Shown in pieces: positions 27,813 through 35,400 of a DNA stretch of 64,000 nucleotides. Positions within the stretch are counted from its first letter, which is position 1. Each line of letters begins with the position of its first letter. This DNA comes from Pseudomonas rhizosphaerae (GTDB taxonomy: Bacteria; Pseudomonadota; Gammaproteobacteria; Pseudomonadales; Pseudomonadaceae): contig NZ_CP009533.1 in the NCBI RefSeq assembly GCF_000761155.1, forward strand, positions 4,395,501 through 4,459,500, given 5' to 3'. The position numbers were made by a program, and so were the translations under genes. The notes beneath the pieces are model-generated. The model saw nothing but the letters and a program-made list of their open reading frames with translations, did no database searches and was not told where the DNA came from.

Positions 27813-27888
27813 TCCAATCCCCGCCTAGCCACCCAAAGCAGCATCGGCAACCTCCCACCCCCGCGCACTACGACCCATCCCCCCCGCG

Positions 27889-28194
27889 CTAGATCACACC
27901 CCCCATTCGCTCCAAAGCCCCATCAAGCTTCCCCTGAATCGGCTCCATCAAGCAGTAAAGGTGATTGCACGAAATCTTCTCTGCCTCGGCATCGAACAGC
28001 AGCTGCAGCACGACCTCCAGTGCCCCGTTCACCTCGCTCAAGGTACTGACCGATTCCTGCAACACGGCAACGCCCTCGGCAAGCGCCAAAAGCCTTCCAT
28101 TCATATCTTCGAAAGCATCGGCAGAAGTGTCTGCACTGAGCCAGCACTGCAGATCCGTTTGTATGTGGGCGAGTCGATTCGAGGGCTTGTTCAT
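27889..28194 (-). CDS. Small hypothetical helical protein behind a structured leader
   Basis: 101 residues, predicted almost wholly alpha-helical, no signal peptide. It has VAVLQESVSTLSEVNGALEV heptad-like spacing and a C-terminal CNHLYCLMEPIQGKLD motif with two cysteines five apart. I do not recognise it with confidence; small DUF1484- or DUF3077-type proteins of similar length are possible relatives. Its ATG overlaps the stop of a 25-residue upstream peptide (ATGA), so its translation probably depends on that peptide. The leader RNA is highly structured (see 28269-28503). Confidence 0.6.
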   Translation of the reverse strand: MNKPSNRLAHIQTDLQCWLSADTSADAFEDMNGRLLALAEGVAVLQESVSTLSEVNGALEVVLQLLFDAEAEKISCNHLYCLMEPIQGKLDGALERMGGVI

Positions 28195-28268
28195 CGTTTA
28201 CCCCTGCCATGAAATGGCGCGCAGGCATCGGAGCGTGAACAGGCCACACGCAGAAAATAAGCTTTCAT
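28191..28268 (-). CDS. 25-residue leader peptide
   Basis: ATG at 28268 with a strong Shine-Dalgarno AAAGGAA six bases upstream; stop TGA 28193-28191 overlaps the next ATG. The peptide begins MKAYFLRVACSR and ends in FHGRGKR, with two cysteines and five arginines. It is too short for usual gene finders, but the excellent ribosome site and the four-base overlap make translation likely. Its role is probably coupling or control of the downstream gene; this is inference. Confidence 0.6.
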   Translation of the reverse strand: MKAYFLRVACSRSDACAPFHGRGKR

Positions 28269-28503
28269 AAGACGTTCCTTTATCTGGTTAGCGCAGCCAC
28301 GCTCGCGACCAAACGAGTGGGTGGCAGCTGTACGAAGGTTGGTCGACCGGCGATAAAGGAATCCGGCACACCCGAGGGTGTCCTGCGCACAGCCGCCATG
28401 ACACGAGGCTGCGTGCGCAAAAAAAGCGCCTGCAATCGTGATGGGGCGCTGTAGCGCCTTTATCTACTCGGGCGACCAAACCCGGTCGCTGATTTTGCAG
28501 CGA
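28269..28503 (-). promoter_or_regulatory. Structured RNA leader: attenuator plus SD-sequestering element
   Basis: On the minus strand, in order: hairpin GCGACC/GGTCGC (28489-28472); TTGGTCG and GATAAAGG (28479-28457); hairpin GGCGC-TACA-GCGCC (28458-28445); a rival stem AGCGCC/GGCGCT (28450-28425) followed by seven T, an intrinsic terminator; two GC hairpins (28418-28385, 28383-28366); TTCCTTTATC (28361-28352), an exact complement of the peptide SD region GATAAAGGAA (28284-28275); and CGACCAA (28347-28341) facing TTGGTCG (28312-28306). The TTGGTCG...GATAAAGG module occurs twice, so the two copies compete for one partner arm. Confidence 0.6.
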
Positions 28504-28510
28504 CGGTGCG

Positions 28511-28540
28511 AATGTACGCTCGATGGGAATCTAAAATCAA
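28511..28540 (-). promoter_or_regulatory. Candidate sigma-70 promoter of the structured leader
   Basis: On the minus strand TTGATT (28540-28535) and TACATT (28516-28511) are 18 nt apart, placing a transcription start near 28503 and giving a leader of about 310 nt. Moderate match to consensus. Confidence 0.4.
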
Positions 28541-28620
28541 GGCAGGATGGATTGGGTTAGCACGGCCAGCCATGCAACTTGGCCCTGTCCCTTCACACTA
28601 CGTCGGCCCAGGAGCCCCCC

Positions 28621-29022
28621 ATGTTCAGCCACATCCAAATCGGCGCCCGCGACCTGCCAAAAATGGTCGCCTTCTACGACCACGTATTCCAAGCCTTGGG
28701 CCTTATCCGCATCCCCGAGGAAAACGACGGTGGGCCGGCTGGCGTCGGTTGGCAGCGGCCAGGCCAGCCATGGCCGCAGATCTACGTCCAACTCCCGTTC
28801 AACGGCCTTCCAGCCACATCGGGCAACGGCATGCAGGTGAGCTTCGCAGCGAAGTCGCTGCAGCAGGTGCGGGAGGCGTGGCAGGCGGCGATGGATAACG
28901 GCGGCGCGGATGAAGGGGCGCCGGGCTTGCGGCCGCAGTATGCGCAGGACTATTTCGGGGCGTATTGCCGGGATCCCGAGGGCAATAAGTTGTGCTTCGT
29001 CCACACGGCGGACATGGCGTAA
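28621..29022 (+). CDS. Glyoxalase/bleomycin-resistance (VOC) family protein
   Basis: 133 residues from ATG 28621. The paired beta-alpha-beta-beta-beta pattern is visible: MFSHIQIGARDLPKMVAFYD at the start and FGAYCRDPEGNKLCFVH at the end, with His5 and the final acidic/His positions as likely metal ligands. Members range from glyoxalase-like lyases to dioxygenases and binding proteins, so the substrate cannot be named. GGAGCCCCCC precedes the start. It is divergent from the structured leader. Confidence 0.85.
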   Translation: MFSHIQIGARDLPKMVAFYDHVFQALGLIRIPEENDGGPAGVGWQRPGQPWPQIYVQLPFNGLPATSGNGMQVSFAAKSLQQVREAWQAAMDNGGADEGAPGLRPQYAQDYFGAYCRDPEGNKLCFVHTADMA

Positions 29023-29065
29023 CGCAGCGTGCGTCGGCGGCTTGCCTGCGGGGCATCGACAGTCG

Positions 29066-29830
29066 TTATGCGCGCATTCTGGTCAGCCGCGCCACAAAGG
29101 CAGTTATCACCACCGCCAACACCACGCCTGTCGCCACGGCGGGCAGTATGCCCAGTTGCTGCACCATGCCCTGCAAGCTCAGGTAGAAGCCGATTACGCC
29201 GACGGCGCCAATCGCGTTGCCTCGTACGATTACCGCGAGCTCCTGGCGCCCGCCTTGCACATGGGCAAAAACCGCGAGGGGCCATGCGATGATGGGAATG
29301 GGCGCAAGGTAGCCACTGACGACGGGGCCTAGCCACTGCGCGCCTGCGGTGATCAGCAGTAGCAGCAGGGTGGCGGTGAGCATCCGCATGGGAATGATCC
29401 ATTTGGGCAGCGGCACGGGTTTTCCCGGGTGTTTTTCAGTGTTTGCAGTGGCCGCGATCAGCGCGGCAATCAGGCACAGCGTTATCGCGATGGACGCCAA
29501 CGGCGATCCCAGCCAGTTCATCAGCAGGGCGGTAGCGACGTAGAAACCTAGTGCTGCGAGGCAGCCGAGCAAAGCGGAAAGGCGACGGGTCACGGCCAGG
29601 TAGAACAAGTAGGTCGCTTGAATCGCCGCCAAGCCCGCCAAAGCACCGGGCACCGCCAGCGCCACGAACCCAGGGCCTTGCTCAAGGCTCAGAAACAGCA
29701 TGACGACGGAAGAGGTCACCGGCAGCCCTGATAGCAGCCCACCGATGTGGGTGCCCCAGCGCCGGGCTGCCAGGGAAATGGAGAGCATGAGCAGTGGGGT
29801 GATGAGCAGCTTGAGGTAGAAGACGGTCAT
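29066..29830 (-). CDS. Polytopic inner membrane protein, unknown function
   Basis: 254 residues with about eight hydrophobic helices (FYLKLLITPLLMLSISLAA, LLSGLPVTSSVVMLFLSL, ITAGAQWLGPVVSGYLAPIP and others). The LSGLPVTSSVV segment near residue 36 and GPVVSGYLAPIPIIAWPLAVF near residue 170 look like related halves, suggesting an internal repeat. I do not recognise the family with certainty. It is divergent from the small gene at 29914. Confidence 0.7.
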   Translation of the reverse strand: MTVFYLKLLITPLLMLSISLAARRWGTHIGGLLSGLPVTSSVVMLFLSLEQGPGFVALAVPGALAGLAAIQATYLFYLAVTRRLSALLGCLAALGFYVATALLMNWLGSPLASIAITLCLIAALIAATANTEKHPGKPVPLPKWIIPMRMLTATLLLLLITAGAQWLGPVVSGYLAPIPIIAWPLAVFAHVQGGRQELAVIVRGNAIGAVGVIGFYLSLQGMVQQLGILPAVATGVVLAVVITAFVARLTRMRA

Positions 29831-29913
29831 GGGAAAAAATCATTGTTTTTGGTTCGCATGTTTTACATGATCCGGCAATTGCCCGCCTCTCATCATGGGC
29901 AAGGAAGCCAACC

Positions 29914-30159
29914 GTGAAATACTTCTTCATCATTCTGGCCAGTTACGCTTCGGTCTACCTGTGCGTGTCGCCATTGCTCGACGCGCGGGTGCAGGACGTG
30001 ATCGAAGGTCTGGAAATGCGTCGCCGGGCGGCGGACATCGAGGCGTATGTCGAGCATGTGATCGCTGCGTTGAATCGCAGCAAACTGGAATACGCTCTGT
30101 TTGGCGGAACGCTGATGGCGGGATTGATCAGCGCTGGCGTCTGGTTGCTGAGCAATTGA
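29914..30159 (+). CDS. Small membrane protein, hypothetical
   Basis: 81 residues with two hydrophobic segments (YFFIILASYASVYLCV near the N-terminus and YALFGGTLMAGLISAGVWLL at the C-terminus) flanking a charged helical middle (EGLEMRRRAADIEAYVEHVI). GGAAGCCAACC gives a ribosome site. No function is known to me. It converges on the 30215 gene through a strong hairpin. Confidence 0.65.
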   Translation: MKYFFIILASYASVYLCVSPLLDARVQDVIEGLEMRRRAADIEAYVEHVIAALNRSKLEYALFGGTLMAGLISAGVWLLSN

Positions 30160-30174
30160 GTCCGGACAGCGAGC

Positions 30175-30208
30175 AGGGCGTGCGAACCGGTCAGGTTCTG
30201 CACGCCCT
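30175..30208. terminator. Bidirectional terminator hairpin
   Basis: AGGGCGTGCGAACC and GGTTC-T-GCACGCCCT form a 14-bp stem with one bulge, between two convergent genes (stops at 30159 and 30215). No long T-run, but its place and strength suit a shared terminator. Confidence 0.7.
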
Positions 30209-30214
30209 AGGCGA

Positions 30215-30394
30215 TTATTCGCTGCGCTTGTCCTGCTCGCTGAATTCCACCGCCAGCGCAGCGGCTTCCACGTCATTGACGCGTATGTGCAATTCGCCGT
30301 CGGCGTCCTGCACCTGAAACACGGGGTCGATGCCTTGCGCGCGGTATTGCTCGGGGACGTCATCGCCTTCGAGCTTCTTCACTGAAATGGCCAT
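30215..30394 (-). CDS. Small conserved hypothetical protein
   Basis: 59 residues from ATG 30394, chosen for the strong GGAGGAAAA ribosome site just upstream. Acidic, soluble, beginning MAISVKKLEGDDVPEQYRAQ and containing DADGELHIRVNDVEAAALAV. No motif or export signal. The function is unknown. Confidence 0.6.
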   Translation of the reverse strand: MAISVKKLEGDDVPEQYRAQGIDPVFQVQDADGELHIRVNDVEAAALAVEFSEQDKRSE

Positions 30395-30518
30395 GGCTTT
30401 TCCTCCCAAAGAGACTGTGACCCATACCTGTGGGTAACGTGCGGTCAAAAGTTATGCACAGGAACTTACCTCGCCTGCAAAGCCTCGAATCACTAACTAT
30501 CATCAGAGGCTTCCTACC

Positions 30519-30737
30519 ATGACCACACGCGATGAAATTCAGCCAAAAGCTCCTACCCTCGACGCGAGCGGCAAGCCGGTGAACGTGGTTGAGCGGGATA
30601 TCGAAAACGAAACTCCGGCGACCGAAGGCGTCGACAAGGTCATCACGCCGACCTCCATCAAGGAGAAGGAACAGGACGCCGAGACGTTGCAGCGCAAGAC
30701 CGCCGAGATCGAACGCAAGATCGCAGACGGTCGTTGA
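30519..30737 (+). CDS. Small hydrophilic hypothetical protein
   Basis: 72 residues, highly charged and probably largely disordered (ERDIENETPATEGVDKVITP) with a helical, lysine/glutamate-rich end (KEKEQDAETLQRKTAEIERK). Codon use fits the host. No recognisable domain. Confidence 0.6.
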   Translation: MTTRDEIQPKAPTLDASGKPVNVVERDIENETPATEGVDKVITPTSIKEKEQDAETLQRKTAEIERKIADGR

Positions 30738-30836
30738 TGTCGTGAAAAAGGAGAAAAGTGCAGCTAACCGTCCGTTCACATCCGTTTCACACGGCATTTA
30801 CATTCACGGGCGTAATGTTGACCTTGCTCCTTCTTC

Positions 30837-30872
30837 AAGCCCGCTTTCCTCCCCGTCGGCGGGCTTTTCTTT
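30837..30872 (+). terminator. Intrinsic terminator after the 30519 gene
   Basis: AAGCCCGC and GCGGGCTTTTCTTT pair around TTTCCTCCCCGTCG, 100 nt after the stop codon. Confidence 0.8.
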
Positions 30873-30997
30873 GCCTGCGATTTGGCGTTTCGTCTCTCTA
30901 GGCCTGCTAACCTCACCTATTCAAGCGTCGACCCACACCTGGTTGCGGCGCGTTGCTGCGCATGATTGCGCGGCTTTTCAAGGAGCTTGACCCCACC

Positions 30998-31597
30998 ATG
31001 ACCATTTCCCTGCGCACACGGTTGTTGACCGTGCTGATGTTCACCACGCTGCTTAGTGGCTGCGGCGTCAACAACATTCCGCAATATGACGAACAGGTGA
31101 AATCGGCCTGGGCTCAGGTGGAGAACCAGTACCAGCGCCGTACCGACCTTATCCCCAACCTGGTGGAAACGGTGAAGGGCTACGCCAAGCAGGAGCAGGA
31201 CACCCTGACCCGGGTGATCGAAGCCCGTGCCAAGGCCACGTCGATCCAGGTCGATGCCAACACCCTTGACGATCCGGCGAAGCTGCAGCAGTTCGATCAG
31301 GCTCAGCAGCAACTCAGTGGTGCCTTGAGCCGTTTGATGGTGACGGTCGAGCGTTATCCGGACCTGAAGTCGAACCAGAACTTCCTGGCGCTGCAATCGC
31401 AGCTCGAAGGCACCGAAAACCGCATCGCGGTAGCACGTCGTGATTTCATCGCGTCGGTCGAGAAGTACAACACCGAGATCCGTACCTTCCCCGGCAAGCT
31501 GTGGCAGATGACCATGTACCGTGACCAGAAGGTTCGCGAGAACTTCAAGGCCACGGCACCCAATGCCGAGCAAGCGCCGAGCGTGAAGTTCCAATGA
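30998..31597 (+). CDS. lemA: LemA family protein
   Basis: 199 residues from ATG 30998, preceded by AAGGAG. N-terminal signal with lipobox-like LLSGC at about residue 20-24, then the LemA four-helix core (YDEQVKSAWAQVENQYQRRT, DLIPNLVETVKGYAKQEQDT, ENRIAVARRDFIASVEKYN). Probably anchored at the membrane facing the periplasm. It overlaps the next TPM gene by four bases; LemA and TPM genes are often neighbours, but their joint role is unclear. Confidence 0.93.
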   Translation: MTISLRTRLLTVLMFTTLLSGCGVNNIPQYDEQVKSAWAQVENQYQRRTDLIPNLVETVKGYAKQEQDTLTRVIEARAKATSIQVDANTLDDPAKLQQFDQAQQQLSGALSRLMVTVERYPDLKSNQNFLALQSQLEGTENRIAVARRDFIASVEKYNTEIRTFPGKLWQMTMYRDQKVRENFKATAPNAEQAPSVKFQ

Positions 31598-32361
31598 AGC
31601 CATGGCGGTGCCTGCCGCTGCTGATGCTGCTGTGGGTCGCCACTGCCGGGGCGTTGGAGTTTCCGACACTCAGCGGCCGGGTGGTGGACCAGGCGGGCCT
31701 GCTCGATGGGCAGACCCGCACCCAGCTCAGCCAGATGCTAGAAGCCCACGAGCAGGCGACCTCCGAGCAGGTCGTGGTGGTGACCGTGCCGGATCTGCAA
31801 GGTACGGACATCGCCGACTACGGCTATCAGCTCGGACGCGCGTGGGGCATCGGCGAGAAGGGCAAAGATAACGGTGCCCTGCTGATCGTGGCCAAGGCCG
31901 AACGCAAGGTGCGCATCGAAGTCGGCTATGGCCTGGAAGGGCAGCTGACCGATGCGCAGTCTTCGATCATCATCAATAACGTGATCGTGCCGTCGTTCCG
32001 CCAGGGTGATTTCGCTGGTGGCATACGCGCCGGTGCGGCTGCCATGCTGCAGGTGCTGGGCGGTGATCCATTGGCCGAGCCTCAGCGCAGCAGCGCGCAG
32101 GCGCAAGGCCACGACCAGCAACGGCTGCCGTGGCCGGCGTTCCTGATTCTGATCATTATCGTCATCGTGATGATTCGCGGTGGCGGCGGAGGCGGGCGCG
32201 GTGGTCGAGGCGGCGGCGGTGGTTCGGTACTCACAGGTGCAGTGCTGGGCAGCGTGCTCGGTGGTGGCCGTGGCGGCGGTGGTTTCGGCGGCGGCGGTGG
32301 TGGCGGTTTTGGTGGCGGTGGCGGCGGCTTCGGCGGCGGAGGTGCATCGGGTGGCTGGTAA
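31594..32361 (+). CDS. TPM domain protein with Gly-rich tail (YgcG-like)
   Basis: 255 residues. Signal peptide (MKPWRCLPLLMLLWVATAGA), TPM/phosphatase domain (VVDQAGLLDGQTRTQLSQML, DNGALLIVAKAERKVRIEVG, GYGLEGQLTDAQS), a membrane helix near residue 180 (FLILIIIVIVMI) and a tail of about 65 residues that is almost pure glycine with Phe, Arg and Ser. Such tails are usual in this family. The function in pseudomonads is not settled; in plants the TPM domain protein TLP18.3 is an acid phosphatase in photosystem II repair. Confidence 0.88.
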   Translation: MKPWRCLPLLMLLWVATAGALEFPTLSGRVVDQAGLLDGQTRTQLSQMLEAHEQATSEQVVVVTVPDLQGTDIADYGYQLGRAWGIGEKGKDNGALLIVAKAERKVRIEVGYGLEGQLTDAQSSIIINNVIVPSFRQGDFAGGIRAGAAAMLQVLGGDPLAEPQRSSAQAQGHDQQRLPWPAFLILIIIVIVMIRGGGGGGRGGRGGGGGSVLTGAVLGSVLGGGRGGGGFGGGGGGGFGGGGGGFGGGGASGGW

Positions 32362-32379
32362 ATCGAGCAGGTACGCAGC

Positions 32380-32997
32380 ATGACATTACTGGACGAAAGC
32401 GCGCAGAAGCGCGTGGCCACGGCGATTGCCGAGGCCGAACTGCACACCGACGCCGAACTGGTCACGGTGCTCGCACCGCAATCCGACGATTACACCTACA
32501 TCCCGTTGCTATGGGCGGGGCTGGCGGCGTTGCTGCTGCCGGGGTTGATCAACTACTACCCTGGCTGGCTGAACGCCCATCAGTTGCTATTGGCGCAGTG
32601 GGCCACGTTCATCGTGTTGGGGCTGCTGTTTCGCATTCCGGCGCTGACCACTGCGCTGGTACCGCGGCGGGTGCGGCATTGGCGAGCGGCGAACATGGCT
32701 CGTCGGCAGTTCCTGGAGCGCAAGTTGCACCATACCCAGGGTGCGACGGGGATACTGATCTTCGTTTCGGAAGCCGAGCGGTACGTGGAAATCCTGGTGG
32801 ACGAGGGCATTTCCAGCCGTGTTGGCGATGACACCTGGCATGCGATCGTCGAAGCGTTCACCGCGCGCGTCAAGCGGGGTGAAACGATGGAGGGCTTTGT
32901 GGGTTGTATCCAGGCGTGCGGTGAGGTATTACGTGAGCACGTACCCCTAACCCATCCTCGCAACGAGTTGCCGGATCGGTTGGTCGTGCTGGGCTGA
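32380..32997 (+). CDS. Second TPM domain protein, membrane-bound
   Basis: 205 residues. N-terminal TPM-like half (AEAELHTDAELVTVLAPQSD), two hydrophobic segments (LLWAGLAALLLPGLINYYP and WATFIVLGLLFRIPALTTAL) and a second TPM-like portion (GILIFVSEAERYVEILVDEG). Third gene of the lemA cluster, 18 nt after the previous stop. It probably lies in the inner membrane and works with the other two; the exact role is unknown. Confidence 0.85.
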   Translation: MTLLDESAQKRVATAIAEAELHTDAELVTVLAPQSDDYTYIPLLWAGLAALLLPGLINYYPGWLNAHQLLLAQWATFIVLGLLFRIPALTTALVPRRVRHWRAANMARRQFLERKLHHTQGATGILIFVSEAERYVEILVDEGISSRVGDDTWHAIVEAFTARVKRGETMEGFVGCIQACGEVLREHVPLTHPRNELPDRLVVLG

Positions 32998-33087
32998 CCG
33001 CTCAGCCCTGCCAATGGACCTAACGAGGTTACAAGCTGTCAAAGTGGCATTACGCTATCATTCGCATTTTGCCCACGGAGCCTCGCC

Positions 33088-33861
33088 ATGAGCTCGATCA
33101 TTTTCCCTCAACCGTTCAAGGCGGTTGGTTGCTCCGATTGTCGAAACCTGGATGCCCTGGGTTTCGACTTCACCATGGCCTTTCAGCCGATTCTCAACGT
33201 GCGCAGTGGGCAGCCCTGGGCCTATGAAGCCTTGGTGCGTGGTATCAACGGTGAGTCTGCTTTCAGCATCCTGAGTCAGGTCAACGATGGCAATCGCTAC
33301 CGCTTCGACCAGTCTTGCCGCGTCAAGGCCATCGAGCTGGCCACGCGCTGGGGTCTATTGGATTTGCCCGATTGCCTGCTCAGCATCAACTTCCTGCCCA
33401 AGGCCGTTTATCGCGCTGAAACGTGCATCCGCGCCACGCTCGAGGCCGCCCGCGAGTTCGGCTTTCCGCTGAATCGGCTGATGTTCGAAGTGACCGAGGG
33501 CGAGCGTGTGGATGACCCGTTGCACCTGCAGTCGATTTTCACCGAATACGAGAAACAGGGCTTCATCACGGCGATCGATGATTTCGGTTCGGGGTATTCC
33601 GGCCTGAACCTGCTGGCGACCTTCCAGCCCAAGGTGCTGAAGATCGACATGGCGCTCACCCGCGATCTGGATCACGACGCCGTGCGGCAAGCCATCGTGG
33701 CCGGCATCGTGCTGGTGGCCGGAAAGCTGAACATCACCGTCGTGGCCGAGGGCGTGGAAACCGTCGGCGAAAGCACGGCGCTGCAAGGGCTGGGGATCGA
33801 CCTGCAGCAAGGCTACCTGTTCGCCCGTCCGGCCATTGGCGAGCTGCCGCTCAAGCCGTGA
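33088..33861 (+). CDS. EAL domain cyclic-di-GMP phosphodiesterase
   Basis: 257 residues, essentially a lone EAL domain. Catalytic motifs appear intact: YEALVRG, the Asn in SINFLP, EVTEGERV, IDDFGSGYSG, LKIDMALTRDL and VVAEGVET, then QGYLFARP. No signal, membrane or sensor domain apart from a short N-terminal stretch with CSDCRNLD. It should hydrolyse cyclic-di-GMP in the cytoplasm. It converges on hicB. Confidence 0.92.
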   Translation: MSSIIFPQPFKAVGCSDCRNLDALGFDFTMAFQPILNVRSGQPWAYEALVRGINGESAFSILSQVNDGNRYRFDQSCRVKAIELATRWGLLDLPDCLLSINFLPKAVYRAETCIRATLEAAREFGFPLNRLMFEVTEGERVDDPLHLQSIFTEYEKQGFITAIDDFGSGYSGLNLLATFQPKVLKIDMALTRDLDHDAVRQAIVAGIVLVAGKLNITVVAEGVETVGESTALQGLGIDLQQGYLFARPAIGELPLKP

Positions 33862-33879
33862 GCGATAGGGTAGTGGTCG

Positions 33880-34236
33880 TCAGCCAGCGCGAGTCGATGA
33901 GGCGTCATGAAGATAATGGGCAAGTGCCTGTTTGGTCAGGTCGTTGAGCGTAATGCGCTGCCGGTTAGCAGCGATGCTGGCCGCTAGGTGCAATTCATGG
34001 CCTATTCGAACATTGAACGATCCTTTGCAAGAGACTTCCGGCGTCACCTTCAGGTTGACGCAGGTTTCCAGATAGTCGTCCACGGCTGTGTGAAACGCTG
34101 CGATCAGTTGTGAGACTGTTTGTCCTTCATAACTGATCAGCGCCCGCACGAACTGCGCTTTGCCATATAGACAGTCGTCTTCAGCACTCGCCTCGATCGA
34201 TCCGAAATAGCCGCGGTATTGAAGCAATGGGTTCAT
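33880..34236 (-). CDS. hicB: Type II antitoxin HicB
   Basis: 118 residues. N-terminal partial RNase H-like fold (YRGYFGSIEASAEDDCLYGK, LIAAFHTAVDDYLETC) and a C-terminal ribbon-helix-helix DNA-binding end (GSFNVRIGHELHLAASIAAN, TLNDLTKQALAHYL). It neutralises HicA and represses the operon. It overlaps hicA by four bases, with toxin first, the usual hicAB order. Confidence 0.9.
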   Translation of the reverse strand: MNPLLQYRGYFGSIEASAEDDCLYGKAQFVRALISYEGQTVSQLIAAFHTAVDDYLETCVNLKVTPEVSCKGSFNVRIGHELHLAASIAANRQRITLNDLTKQALAHYLHDASSTRAG

Positions 34237-34484
34237 GGGATCAGGCCTGCGTTTTTCAATTGGGCAATGATCTGCCGCCGGATGTAGGGTTTGATTTCGT
34301 TACCCGGATGAGGGCGATGTAGACTGATCAGGGCCTTCGGATCACCATTATAGAATTTGACACGGCTACCACTGCCTTGAATTGGATGGTAGCCAAACCC
34401 CTGTAGTACTTTCACCAGTTCATTCCATGTGAAATCGCCATCCTGCGAGATCAGTTTGGCAATGAGCTTTCCCTGCCTGGACAT
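34233..34484 (-). CDS. hicA: Type II mRNA interferase toxin HicA
   Basis: 83 residues with the double-stranded RNA-binding-like fold of HicA (TWNELVKVLQGFGYHPIQGS, GSGSRVKFYN, SLHRPHPGNEIKPYIRRQII). The His in HRPHP is the catalytic candidate. It cleaves mRNA when HicB is lost. The common GSH motif reads GSR here, a variant worth noting. Confidence 0.9.
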   Translation of the reverse strand: MSRQGKLIAKLISQDGDFTWNELVKVLQGFGYHPIQGSGSRVKFYNGDPKALISLHRPHPGNEIKPYIRRQIIAQLKNAGLIP

Positions 34485-34501
34485 ACCTCTCCCTACGTGC
34501 G

Positions 34502-34513
34502 ACTAAATTTAGT
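34502..34513. promoter_or_regulatory. Candidate HicB operator
   Basis: ACTAAATTTAGT is a perfect 12-bp palindrome 18 bp upstream of the hicA start, suitably placed for autorepression by the ribbon-helix-helix antitoxin. The remaining gap up to 34694 holds only a GC hairpin at about 34656-34688 after the SMI1/KNR4 gene. Confidence 0.55.
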
Positions 34514-34694
34514 TGCTCATCGATTGCGCGTCAATATTTGCTGCCTGGCTAGGTTTAGATCAGGAATGAAGATGTGGGCGAGGGGAAATGATACGAAGAA
34601 TGTGCAGGAGTGCACGAGGGGAGCATAGGTGGGTGATCAGACCGTCTTGCCAACAGACGGGCTCACCCAGCAGGTGGCCCCGTCTGCTGCCGCA

Positions 34695-35279
34695 TTAATC
34701 TTCGAGAATGAACGCGAACTTGTCGTCGATCAGCATCTTCAGGTAGGCGTCGAAGCTGTCGGCGATGACCACGTATTCGTCGGGGTCGTGGACGAAGCGG
34801 ATCACTTGGCCCTTGGTGCCCTTGCTCGTGGGGTTGAAGTCGATGAAGAGCGTGGAGGTACCGCCGTTGTTCATGCAGTGCGAGAAGCACAGGCGCTGAC
34901 CCAGGCTGACCTCGGCATCGATACGCTTGTCGACCATTTCCGGGTTTTCCAGAAAGAAGTCGTCGTAGATGTCGGCGATGCTTTTGTCGTTGGCGGCGTG
35001 GTCTTCGAGGATCTGCTCGACCGAGCGCAGGTAATAGGGATATTCGGCGATGTCGGAGCCCAGGATGAGGACCGAGACTTCACCTTTCTCGTATTTCTGC
35101 CAGTGCGTGCCGTTCACCTTGGCGAGCAACTGCAGCAGGCTGTCCGGGCAGTCCGGGTAGACTTCTTTGAGAGCGTCCAGTTGGGTGGGCGAGGCGCCGG
35201 TGGCGAACGCGAGTTCGGTTTGGCTGGCGGCGGGCAGGGCGGCTTTGAGGCCTGAGTGAAACTGTTCGACGATGCTCAA
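34695..35279 (-). CDS. SMI1/KNR4 (SUKH) family protein
   Basis: About 194 residues from TTG 35279, chosen because AAGGA lies eight bases upstream; GTG/ATG starts at 35339 and 35315 are possible but lack a ribosome site. SUKH-type pattern: LDALKEVYPDCPDSLLQLLA, YLRSVEQILEDHAAN, IDFNPTSKGTKGQVIRFVHD, DSFDAYLKMLIDDKF. Many SUKH proteins are immunity proteins against nuclease toxins; no toxin gene is adjacent here, so it may be a housekeeping member or an orphan. Confidence 0.8.
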   Translation of the reverse strand: MSIVEQFHSGLKAALPAASQTELAFATGASPTQLDALKEVYPDCPDSLLQLLAKVNGTHWQKYEKGEVSVLILGSDIAEYPYYLRSVEQILEDHAANDKSIADIYDDFFLENPEMVDKRIDAEVSLGQRLCFSHCMNNGGTSTLFIDFNPTSKGTKGQVIRFVHDPDEYVVIADSFDAYLKMLIDDKFAFILED

Positions 35280-35400
35280 GGCTGCTTCCTTACGCGGGTT
35301 TTGTCTGAGCACCATTGGGCGATTCGTGGGGGGAGTCAAGGGAATTTACTGTTTGGGGGATTTGTGGGGGGGGGCTTGGGATGTGTGGGGGGGCGACTGG

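Noticed and set aside
27737..27888. Integrated element at the 3-prime end of tRNA-Thr
   Set aside because: No repeat of the tRNA end and no integrase downstream; only ordinary short genes follow.
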